DNA from: Populus alba
Taxonomy: Eukaryota > Streptophyta > Magnoliopsida > Malpighiales > Salicaceae
DNA: 64,000 nucleotides
Assembly: GCF_005239225.2 (NCBI RefSeq)
Contig: NC_133289.1
Location: 3,045,501 to 3,109,500 of the forward strand
Direction: 5' to 3'
In this document: positions 52,132-62,747 of the stretch, piece after piece
Layout of the letters: the number at the start of each line of letters is the position of its first letter
Position numbering within the stretch: position 1 is the first letter of the stretch
Translations under genes and position numbers: made by a program
Notes under the pieces: generated by a model
Told to the model about the DNA's origin: nothing
The model's database searches: none
Seen by the model: only the letters and a program-made list of their open reading frames with translations

Positions 52132-52141
52132 ATGGCAATAA
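52127..52141 (+). promoter_or_regulatory. Four-codon uORF overlapping the main start codon
   Basis: ATG CAA TGG CAA TAA begins 5 nt before, and in a different frame from, the response-regulator ATG at 52132 and ends inside the coding region. It could modulate initiation. No functional data. Confidence 0.5.
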
Positions 52142-53659
52142 CAGGAGATTCACGCTCACAGTTTCATGTTTTAGCTGTTGATGACAGCATGATAGATAGA
52201 AAGCTGATTGAGAGGCTACTCAAGACATCATCATATCAAGGTACTAAATTTACTTTCTTGGTTAAAAAAGGAATGATTTTTATGAAACGGGTTGTAACTG
52301 TTTTTCTTTTTAGTGTTTTTTAAGGTGTTTTTTTTTTTTTTTCCTGGGTTCTGATTGTTATGCCTTCCGTTATGTCATGACAGTTACTGCAGTTGATTCT
52401 GGTAGTAAAGCTTTAAAATTTCTGGGATTACATGAAGAAGATGACCAGAGCAACCCAGATACAGTACCTTCGGCTTCTCCTAACGATCATCGGGTAAAAT
52501 TTCTTTCTTTCTTTCCTTTCTGTTTTTTCCATTTTTTCCTTTCTCAATGCCAGAGATTCCTCTCCTTTCTTGATAATTTTCCATCTTTTCTGGGTTTCTG
52601 ATTTTTTTTTCTCTGTTTTTTTGTGCTTTTTTAGGAAGTGGAAGTGAATCTTATCATTACAGATTACTGTATGCCCGGCATGACAGGCTATGATTTGCTC
52701 AAGAAAGTAAAGGTAAGCTTTTTGGATTTCTATTCTCTTGTCTTCATTTTGAGCAATCATATATTCCCTCTTCTTTTTCTCAATCTTTTCCCATTTCTAT
52801 TTCTAGCTAAAGGGGTACCTTCAAAATTCTTTCCCAGCTTGAAAACTTTCAGTGTCCAAAATGATGGTCGTTAGTTTAGCTGTTGTCAACATGTGCCCTA
52901 TTATTGCCCACTTGCTTGAGAATCTCGAAGAAAATCTTATTGGAACACTTTGCCACCTATTTTGTATCTAAACAAATCTAGCTCAAGATATTCAGAGATT
53001 CTCTTTGTTTCTCATGTGGTACCTTCTTCTGTCATGCCACCCATCGAAGATTTTTAATGCACATTTATTTTATTTTCCAAGAAAACAAATAGTAGTTAAA
53101 GAGATTTATGGATTTTTTTTTTTCCTTTTCTTCTGATCTTGCAGGAATCGTCATCTCTCAGGGACATACCTGTGGTCATCATGTCATCTGAAAATGTCCC
53201 TTCAAGGATCACCAGGTGAAGAGATAAAATCAAGCTAGAATTGGGTTCTTTCTTCTTTCCTTTTTGTGGAAAAAAATTTGAGGAATATACCATTTGATTT
53301 TTTGATGTCAAGGAACTGACTAATGCGTATAATTTCATTACAGATGTTTAGAGGAAGGAGCAGAGGAATTTTTCTTGAAGCCAGTACGACTGGCTGATTT
53401 GAATAGGCTTAAACCTCACATGATGAAAACCAAAATTAAGAACGAAAAACAAGAAGATCAAGAAAAGCTTGAAAAATCAGAAATTCAGTCAGAACAGCAG
53501 CCACAGCCACAGCCACAGCCAGAGGCACAATCACAACCACAACCACAACCATCACCACTACTACAACAACCCAACAATAACAAAAGGAAAGTTATGGAAG
53601 AAGGGCTTTCACCAGATAGAACTAGACCTAGATACAATGGCATTACTACCATGGTCTGA
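52132..53659 (+). CDS. ARR9: Type-A response regulator (ARR8/ARR9-like), five exons
   Basis: Cytokinin-pathway type-A response regulator. It receives phosphate from His-phosphotransfer proteins and acts as a negative feedback element. Exons: 52132-52240, 52384-52493, 52635-52712, 53145-53215, 53344-53659; 684 nt, 227 residues, all GT/AG. The receiver domain fills most of the protein: FHVLAVDDS (acidic pair), [16 protein letters not shown] (phospho-accepting Asp), VVIMSSEN and EEFFLKPV (conserved Lys). After it comes a short C-terminal extension, rich in Lys/Glu and then in Gln/Pro (about residues 175-200), ending [17 protein letters not shown]. There is no Myb-type DNA-binding domain, which separates it from type-B regulators. 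The Gln/Pro tail and the ending favour the ARR8/ARR9 branch. The symbol is by resemblance, not proven orthology. The start is the first in-frame ATG before the receiver domain. Confidence 0.93.
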
Positions 53660-55737
53660 TAAATCACGGGGAGATTTTTCTACAATGTAATTCAGATAAT
53701 CTTCTCCCCCCCTTCTAGATATTAATGCTGGTTAATACAGGCTCATCAATAGAAGTGTAGAATAGAGTTGCTTCATGTATACAGTTTTCACAAGAAAATA
53801 TTTCCTTCCAATTTTGTTTTTGCCAATTAAACTACAAGAAAATGAAACTTCTGAAGAGTTTTGGGGTTGATCCAAGGAAAATTATAAAATGTTAACGCCT
53901 GTAATTGCTAGTCTGTAATAGTTTAATCCTAACACCTGGTAATAAGATAGATTAAAACAGTCCAAAATATATAAAAAAGAATAAAGATAATGCAGTTCAA
54001 AAAGTGAAATCATCCTGTTTGCGGTTGAATCAAGCATTTGCATGGACGATGTTGTTATGGATGGTTACTGGTTAGACTGTCTCTCTATGAATGAAAGGGC
54101 GTGGTCATTGCTTTTGTTGGCATGGTCTTTAACTGTCTTCTTTCATCAATGCATTTACATGTGACTGACTCCGAGTTTCATGGTGGAACTGATTGGCAGA
54201 TTAGGCCCATATTGGTCGCTGAAACAAGTGGCTTCCCTTTCTCTCTGTCTGTTTCAATTTCTATCTTACCAAACTGATACGTTAAACACATTTATCATTT
54301 CAGTGTCCCAAATCCCATGTTTTCAGACTATGTAGTCTGTTCCCATTCAAATTTCATTAGAAGCTAGAGTTCACACTCTCAGATACCTTGTTCACATTCA
54401 AATACACTACAAAAGGATGTTTGATGTAATTGGAGAAGAGGGTTTCCGGTATCATTTTCAGGTTCCTTAACTAGTTTTATGATTTTCCAAGTTCATCTCC
54501 CTTGAACAGATTCACGTTTCTCTATTTCATTACTTACACGAATCTATCAAATACTAAAATATCCAATGAGCTTTACTGGGTCGATATCATGCAGGTAAGG
54601 GAGTAATCTGTGCAGTTGCAACTTCAGCCCTAGGAACCTACTGTTACTCTTGACACAACTTGCATTAGTTGATGGATAACAAATCTGTTTGAGTAGCTTA
54701 ATCCTTGTAGTTTAGCAAAAATAATTAATTTACTAATAATAATTATATTAAAAACTATATATTTGATCCCTCCATTTTTAAATTCATCGTTATCTCAATC
54801 TTTTGTCCATTTCGTAAATAAGAAAAGAAAATTCTTGAGAAAAAATGTATTATTTTTATGAAAAAACACATTAAAATATGCTTGATCAACACCAGCCAAG
54901 ACAATTAATTATTTCTTATATTACAAGAATCAATTATTTTGTTTCGTTACAAAAATAAATAAATTCTGATGTCAAGCCCCAGAGAGAAGAATTATATCAA
55001 ATTCAGAATCTAATTAAAAAAATGAAAACACAATTTTATTTAATGCAAAAGACCAATCAACAAAAGCAACCACACCAGAGCGCAAATAAATGCTTCTGCA
55101 AACACCTAGATATAGTATAAATTATCACCATGAATTCTCATGGTGCTTGAAAAGGTAATCTGTTGCATTCTTCTGAACTTTTTTTTCACCCTAAAGAATC
55201 CTAATGTCAAGAGTCATCACTACATACAGCAGTCAGCGAAATCTTACACACGCCAATCAATCTCCTGCTGGTCTACTTCCGAAGCTTCTCCCATGCTAAA
55301 TTGCTATTTACAAACCTGTTCTATGGATGAGTTGGACCTGCAATAACAAAACTGAAAAAGGGAAAAAAAATGAAAAAACAAAGTAAATGCTATAACAAAT
55401 TCAACAGCAATGCGACTCTATGCATGATTCCATGTTTGTGGAAAAAAGCCAGTATGAATTCCTTTTTCTTTCAGAAAATTATAAAAACTGAAGTTAGATG
55501 CAAACACAGATCAATCCAAACATATATGACATGAAGACAGAACCATTTCTAGCAGTCTTAGGTATATAGAGACAGCGCAGAGACAGAACTTAACTCTGAT
55601 GCAGCAAAGATGTATCACAGTATACTTAGCTGATTGGTAAATGGTACAGATAACTATCTAGTAAACAATAGCAGCACAAGCAACTCAACAAATTAAAAAA
55701 AAATTAGCACAAAGAACTCACCACGGAAATTTTATGG
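53660..55737. other. Convergent intergenic region (3' flanks)
   Basis: Lies between the plus-strand response regulator and the minus-strand TIGR01589 gene, whose 3' ends face each other. 53660-53830 looks like 3' UTR of the former and about 55130-55737 like 3' UTR of the latter. The rest is moderately AT-rich with no recognisable gene. Confidence 0.55.
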
Positions 55738-58700
55738 TTATTCACTTCCAAAATCATCATAACTCATGCCTTCTGATATAGTGTCCAGCCTTCTGTTGTC
55801 TCCTGCAGAATCATGGCACCGAATTAGTTTCCTCCTTTCTGATGTACCAAATATTACAAAGCCTTAAAATAAAATAAAATAACCTGGATGTTCTCTTTCT
55901 TGAGAATCTGGGTAGTTATCATTGTCTGCTGCTAGATAGGGTGATCTTGGGTAGTTCTCCAATATTTCTGAAAACAGAAAATGTAAGCGTAAAATTTGTA
56001 AATTGTCTACTAAATATTCCATTACATGCACACAGGACCAAATTAAGAAATGACTCCGCCAACTTACTTAATCACCCAAACTGAGTACTCACCTAAACAG
56101 ATTATAATTGAGTCCGCTGAAAAGCATGTTGCCTAGCTTTTCAGTTGACCAACAAACAGATAAAATAGCAATCTTGTGCAAAAGAAGTGTGCTAGAGAGG
56201 AAGTCAGGGGCTGGTAAATAAAGAGATGGAGAGAAGAGGGCAGGAGGGTAGGGAGACAAACCTGAACTCTGGGTAAAATCAGCTGTCAGATCTGAAAGAC
56301 TGAAATTTCGAGGAATCTGACTCAAAAATCCAAATGAAGAGGTGTCTGCATCCAGAATAGACTCATTCAAGGCTTGTGAACTGGACTCTACACTACTGAA
56401 TGATGCAACAGATGCATCCGCAATCGATGGGCGTGCTTCTAGGACATTTCCATCAGCACCAAACATGTAGGGAGATGTACCCGAATAACCAGCTTCTGAT
56501 TTGATCATTCCCCCATTCATTCCTTGCAGCAGACCTATGTTTGAGCTCTGCATTGAAAGCATGTTTGGTGGTGCATCAATTCTACTGGAACGGGCAGCAA
56601 TTTCAACAGCAGCATGCATGCTTGAGTGCAATGATGGTCCACCATTAGTGTATGCATTAGTCAAACTGGAGCCAATGGGGTGATGCATGCTCTCTGGCTT
56701 CAAGGCTGGTCCTGTATGATCTGGACCATAGCATGCAGTATTCTGGTGCCCTGTCAAAGTAACCAAAATCAGTTCCCAAAAAAGTACGAATCATATGAAG
56801 CATAAAAGGGTTCGGAGAAAGCATGCTCTACCAAGAAACTACAGAAAAGACTCAACCAAACTATCCTTGTAAATGCACTATGGTATCATTTTGATCCGGA
56901 CATTCAGATAACATACATTCAGCAATCAATTAGTCACATGTCAAAAAACCACCTACACAAGCAAACTTAAAGAGATATCCAAAAATGACTTCCAAAAAGT
57001 TCAAATTCAAATCCAAAAATAGAGAAGGAAATTGTGTTATTATCACGTTATATTAAGCAAACCTTTATAAAATTGTGGATTCCGCAAATACTGATTGATT
57101 GAGAGTTTTCTGAAGTCTATTTTTAAGGCAAAAATCAAGGAAATCACCTTAAGCTCTTTCCACTACAATAAAAATCCAATTCCTCCAACTCTTCCCACAA
57201 GTGGACTCCCATGTTCTACAAAATCATTTAAACGAGGGGGAAATAACCAGTATGAAGTCTGATACAGAGAGTTAATTTGCTGCCTACCAGTTATTACTAT
57301 ACTGTAATCACTATTACTCGGGAAACTTTGAAATATGCATCACGAACTTGGTATTAGGTGTGGATTTAATACAAAACTCCACAGAGGCCCCCCGTTTCTC
57401 CTTTCCTTTAATCTCTCACTTATAGAACCTTGCTTTCTTTCCAACCAAACAGTCTGTTTGGAAGATATATAATGATTGTGAAATCAAATCACAACAATTA
57501 GGAAGCACAACAGCGAAGCTGATTTCCAATTATGTGGAAAGTTATATATTTTAATTTTCTAGATATGCCAATAACAGCAGTAAAAATGTTCACGAGAAGA
57601 AAAACAGTCTTACTTGGTGGGATATGAGATCCATTAGAAGAAGGCATTGAAACAACTCCAGTTGAATTCAGGTCACGCATCAAGTGTGCCTGCTGCACAA
57701 GCAGCTTGTTGAATTCCTCTATTTGTTGCTTTACCTTCAACCTCAGATAATAAGCCCTGAAGAATTCCCGATTCTCTTCTTCAAGCTTTTGCCAAACTGG
57801 AAAACAAATTTACAAGTTGTGAATAAAGTAAGATCACCAAACTTGAAGTTGTTCCTATGATACAAAATATTGGTTTTAGAAGAATGTGACAATGGACAAA
57901 GGGGAAAATAAAAGGAATCATATTTGATGGGCCTTTGCAACTTTAATTTTAGAGGAAAGAACAGATTTGACCACCTATTTACAATGAAAGCTGGAGTTAG
58001 CTCTAGGAATTTTTATTTAACACCAATAATTCCTACATCTAATAACTTTCTGTGTATTCCTATCTGGACAGAGAGACTAATGATGCCTGAAATGTTCCTT
58101 TCACTAACTGATAGACTCTTGAAAAATCTTGAGAAAAGCAAAGAAGAATCTTGTGGTTTGACTATTTTCCATTTCAGTGATGGTTTCACCTTTTTTTATT
58201 CCCATCATTTGTGTTTTTTTGCTCCATTAGCATTGGACTACATACTGTTTTATCAAATAATTACACAAAAACAAATCATTTAGGGACACTAAAAAAGGTT
58301 GGGAAAACTCAGCCAATACATCCCTAACCCTCCTTTAATCAGCACTCTCAACAGATCAGGGAAACAATTAGCAACCCTCAAAGGTGCCACCATAGGAAAA
58401 TAGCATGAGTAGAATCTAATCATCAAACATTCTGCAACATGTAAAAAAGGAGTTCCAGTATTAATTACCAAGTTCAGTGAAACCAGGCTCAATCTTTGCT
58501 TGAGCTAACAATGTTTCAACAACTTCATTCTGGTTCATGTACAGTTGAAGACACCGCTCAATGAGATTTTGCACCTGGAAACAAACATCAATAAGCCAAA
58601 GGAGAGTTATGAAGATAGCATGGTTATGTCACAGTTTTAAAGATTATTTAATAATCCCTCAACTCCAAGAAAAGAGAATTCTGATGCAGAAACCCATTTT

Positions 58701-60114
58701 TTCAAGGAAAAAGGTACATGTGAGTAACAATCTCTAATTAACAGCTCTTCATAAAGGTATTTTATTGGACACACCGGATTGTGCATAGCAGATATCCAAA
58801 CTATCTTATCCTCAGTTATTTACAGCTATCTTTTGCTGGAGAAAATAATGTTAATGGCTAACATTGACAAAGTGCTGATGAGTTGCCAACACACACACAC
58901 ACACACAAAGCAAAGCTATCAGCCAAGTATTTAGACTAGTCTTTTTGTCAATAAATTGTTTTCCTTACACATCCTTTGTGGTGGATCAGTATCCAAAAGA
59001 CACTAAATCACATGCAGTTCAAACTGACAATAGCAAACAGGGAATTGCAGACAGGGAATTTCCATGATATAAAAAGGAGAAATTCTATCTCTTTTTTCCC
59101 CCCAACTGACTCGCACATGCAGGCAAACAATATTTGATGGAACCTAGGGCAAAACAAGAGCAATATGTTCATCTTTGATTCACAGTCTCCTCCAGATACT
59201 ATGATCCAATCAGTATTCAAAACACCAGATTTGTACAAGAAATTTTTAAAAATTATTACAAATCCTTTTCCTCGACAACAGCATTTGACATGGAAAAATG
59301 GAAAGTTTTCAACCAATAATTATTGTCCATTAGTTTATAAAATCTTTAACACAAATTTGAGGATATTAGGAGCTTATGTATAACATGAATGGCTAGAATA
59401 GTGTTAAGAAAAGGCCAATGGACCTGTGATGCTTTGAACTCCCAAGGATCTATAGACAAGATTTATTCCCAATGGGTATCATTAGTTGTGACCTTTGCAT
59501 GGAGAGACAATGTAAATATTGTATGTTTATTTGACAGAAGACTCCACTAACTTAAGAACCTGAGATGTAAGCTCAAATGTGGGTGATTATCAACTGCTAC
59601 TACTTCAAAATTTACAGTTTATGATTTATTTTTTAATTTAAGGACCTAGATTTCCTTATTAAAACTCCAACTATCCATTTCAGAAATTATCAGGGCAAGG
59701 CCTGGCCGGAGGAAAAAATCAAAACACGCTGTTGGGTAATACATAAGAAACTGCTCTCTAGCAATGAAGAAATGTAATCACTTCAAGAATTTCTGCATCT
59801 ATCTCCTCCAAAGTCAGCTAGATCAATTCCAACAGAGGAGCAACCAAAGAAAACGTTTACAGCTGTTATACAAGATGCTCGAGGAAGCCAAAGGTCAAAA
59901 CTAATTCAGGACACAGTTTTTTGTCGAAAAATATCAGCATTTTCAACTAAATAATCCCCATTGGCTGCTTACCTTATACAGAATAATTCTACTGCTAACA
60001 TTAGAATAACAAGATTGAACACGACAAAAGTTCATCAACTCTAAAATTCAAAGATCAACAGCTTACCACTTGTATGTCTTTTGGCGAGACCCTTCTCACT
60101 GGTCCACTTGACAT
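55738..60114 (-). CDS. Plant-specific TIGR01589/PF09713 domain protein, six exons
   Basis: Exons: 60114-60067, 58574-58469, 57796-57614, 56750-56262, 55967-55884, 55802-55738; 975 nt, 324 residues. The N-terminal ~75 residues hold the conserved plant domain (SPKDIQV, VQNLIERCLQLYMNQ, EVVETLLAQAKIEPGFTELVW, REFFRAYYLRLKVKQQIEEFN), listed as TIGR01589/A_thal_3526. The rest is low-complexity, Ser/Asn/Gly-rich and probably disordered, with an acidic end (EGMSYDDFGSE). No signal peptide or membrane segment is visible. Short members of this family (RPGE proteins) have, as I recall, been reported to repress photosynthesis genes through GLK factors. This long form looks more like At3g10250/At5g04090, whose role I do not know. 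The ATG at 60114 (MSSGPVRRVSP) is the first in the domain's frame. Confidence 0.9.
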
Positions 60115-60235
60115 CTCTTGATATTTGAAATGAAAAAGAGAACGAGCAGAATAACTCTCTATGCCACAATATCCTTCAACAGTTTATTTTATTTCACAGG
60201 CTAAAGCCTTGAGATTTGATGAGAAAGGGTCTAAC

Positions 60236-61273
60236 CTGAAACAAGCATACACAAGAATCAATATCCACGAATTAGTCCTCGAATGTTATCAGATGTAAAC
60301 AAAAAACCAAAGATAATTTCCATCAAAATCAGCTATGTCAATAATGCCAAAAACAAATTGATTGTCGTAGAGCATCAGAGGGCTGCACTCAAGCAAAGAA
60401 TTAGGTAGCGGGAATTAGAATAAAGGCCGGAACTAAGTAAATTCCGCAACCAGTTTCATCCAAAAGCAAAAGGAAAAAGGTGCTAGTGCGTGCGCAAAAA
60501 ACTGTCCCTTACAGAGAATTAAGTTGGACTTGAAAAATCAATAACAATCAATACCAGCAACTAAACCTCAGAAAAATCAAATGACAGATTCCAGAATTAA
60601 CAGTGAAGAAACAGTTCACGATTGAGATTTGAATTCCACTGAATCCAACCATAATTCTCCTTACTAACATAGATTAACGCTTGATTACCTAAATCCCCAA
60701 TTACAACACAACCAAAAAAAGGTCTTTAATCCTTATTTCACCGAAGTTCATGCCTTTTCAAGCTTAACAACACAAATTAAAACTCAATTTTCCCTCTTAT
60801 CTCTCAATTTTGAAACTTTCACTGACATTGGAAAAACAGTTCATACAAATGATTTGTATTCCAATTCATACAGCCCTGATTCTCCTTAATAACGCAGATT
60901 AATACTTAAACCTCCCAGGTCTCTAATTACAAAAAAAAAAAAAATAATAAAACACCATTCCAGCTCAATTTTCTCAGAAACCTTACACTATCCCTCTCTT
61001 TATATCTCAATTTTCTCAGAAACCAAACACACCCTGTCATGGTTCAACAAAATCACAAGAAAAATACAATTGATCACCATAATTCATTAAAAGAACCAAA
61101 ACCCTAGAATCTCAACAACAAAAACAATATCAGATCAGACAAATTTTTTAAAAAAAAAAACACTTGCACACACATTAATTTAAAAAAAAAAACTAAATTC
61201 AGAATAAAAAATTAAAATTTAATTAATATAAGACAGAATAATAAAAATAATTAGACAAAATACAACGTTTTAC
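60236..61273 (-). other. Probable 5'-UTR intron of the TIGR01589 gene
   Basis: The donor 'taag/gtaaaa' at 61274/61273 lies just inside a GA/CT-rich leader (61286-61335). The acceptor 'tttcag' ends at 60236, leaving a short untranslated exon (60235-60115) before the ATG. The intron would be about 1.04 kb. Supported only by splice motifs and composition. Confidence 0.55.
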
Positions 61274-62108
61274 CTTAAAAAATAAAACTTGTTAGAGAGA
61301 GAAGAAGAGAGAGGGAGAGAGAGTTTTCTCTTCGTTTTGATCCGGAACAGGAATATTATTTTATTTTTATTTTTATGGGTGTGATCTGTGAAGAAGCATG
61401 GAATCATGCCGCGTGGATTTTGCGGGAGATGTGGGGACCAGAGAAGAGATCAGGTGGTGGTGATTGATTGGGACTTTCTAGTTTTGTTCCTGTACTAGTT
61501 GCTCCAATGTCGGTCAACGTTTTTGGATTCTTTCTTTTATTTTTCTTTTCTTTTTTTCGGATGTGAATTTAATTTTTGATGGGAAAACAATAAGAATTTG
61601 TAGTTATGAGTTGCCTATAAAGAAAATCTTTGAACATGATCCCTTTGGTTTTAAAGAGCTTGTTTTAATTTTTTTTCTCAAAAATTTTTAATATTAAAAC
61701 TAATTTCCATATTCAATAATTTTAACTTGAAAGAACATTTAAAAAAACACTTTTCTTTATTTAAAAAGAAAATATGAGATAAAAATTATAGAGGATGCAA
61801 TATTCAATATGAATTTTAATGAAGGAAATAAGGTGATAAAGTAATTTAATTTATTTAAATGATTATAAAATGATGAAGATTGTGCCTGGTTTTGTAAAAA
61901 CTGGAAGTTGATTGTGGTACAGGAAAAGGAGCAAATAATTAAGATTTTAGGTGGACAAGACGATCCGTATGCATGATTGCTTCAAGTATTGTACTTTCTA
62001 AGTTGACCCGTAGGAGTTTCCAGGCCTGTGACCTGGGAAGAAGATGACAGTGATTGATTGCTCACCTTGATTGAAAATAACTCAGCTAATGTCTAAATAG
62101 ATTAAAAA

Positions 62109-62194
62109 AAACCCTCAATTTACTATTTTTATACTGTTATTTTGGGTTAACTCAAACCCAAAATAACAGTATAAAAAGAGTAAATTTAGGGTTT
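62109..62194. repeat. Inverted repeat with 40-bp arms and 6-nt loop
   Basis: Arms 62109-62148 and 62155-62194 pair over 40 bases with two mismatches. The outer ends are AAACCCT/AGGGTTT (a telomere-like unit). Flanked by A-rich and (TA)n DNA. Confidence 0.92.
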
Positions 62195-62399
62195 ATATAT
62201 ATATAACAGAAAAAATGGATAATGCATCTTAAAATGCTCGACACATCCCAGCTTCAAAATCTTTTTCTAGCTGCCATGATATGTACCCAGGAAAACTTCA
62301 GGGGCAGTCGTAAAGCAATGCTACTTGCCTCGTCCTTTGTCACTTAGCTAAACACTAAGCATCATCTTGTAGTTTTGATTTGTTTATGATTGTTATCGT

Positions 62400-62515
62400 G
62401 ATGTGCAGTGTGTTTTTAAAAATATTTTTGATTTTTGATATTAGTATATTAAAATTATTAAAAAAGTATTTTTTAATATTTTTTTTAAATAAAAAATCAG
62501 AAACTACCGCAGACA
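62400..62515. repeat. MITE-like AT-rich repeat
   Basis: 'gtgtttttaaaaatattttt...gatattagtatattaaaat' resembles the core of the other dispersed copies. Borders unclear. Confidence 0.45.
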
Positions 62516-62747
62516 CCCACTCAGCTGATTGCATATACCATTTATAGAAATGGACAGAAGAATTTATACGAAAGCAGCTGCTCCGCTCACTTTTATTGTG
62601 GTGAATGCATCCTAAAGAACACCGTCTCTCCAACATCATCTTTCACCATGCAGATTTCTCAGGGGTTTAATCAATTGGATTTTAAAATATTACCCCCACA
62701 AAAATATTTTCAAGTCATGATAAGCTTTGAGTAGGAAAAATGATTAC

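Larger units (their letters stand above)
61275..62747. other. Promoter side of TIGR01589 gene and intergenic
   Basis: 61286-61335 is a CT-repeat leader on the minus strand. 61336-61520 is GC-richer promoter DNA. AT-rich sequence follows, with a long-armed hairpin at 62109-62194 and MITE-like DNA at 62400-62515. I found no 3' end for the cystathionine beta-lyase pseudogene here. Confidence 0.55.

Noticed and set aside
62355..62639. 94-codon minus-strand frame as a possible terminal exon of the CBL pseudogene
   Set aside because: The translated residues do not resemble the CBL C-terminus, and half the frame lies in MITE-like AT-rich DNA.
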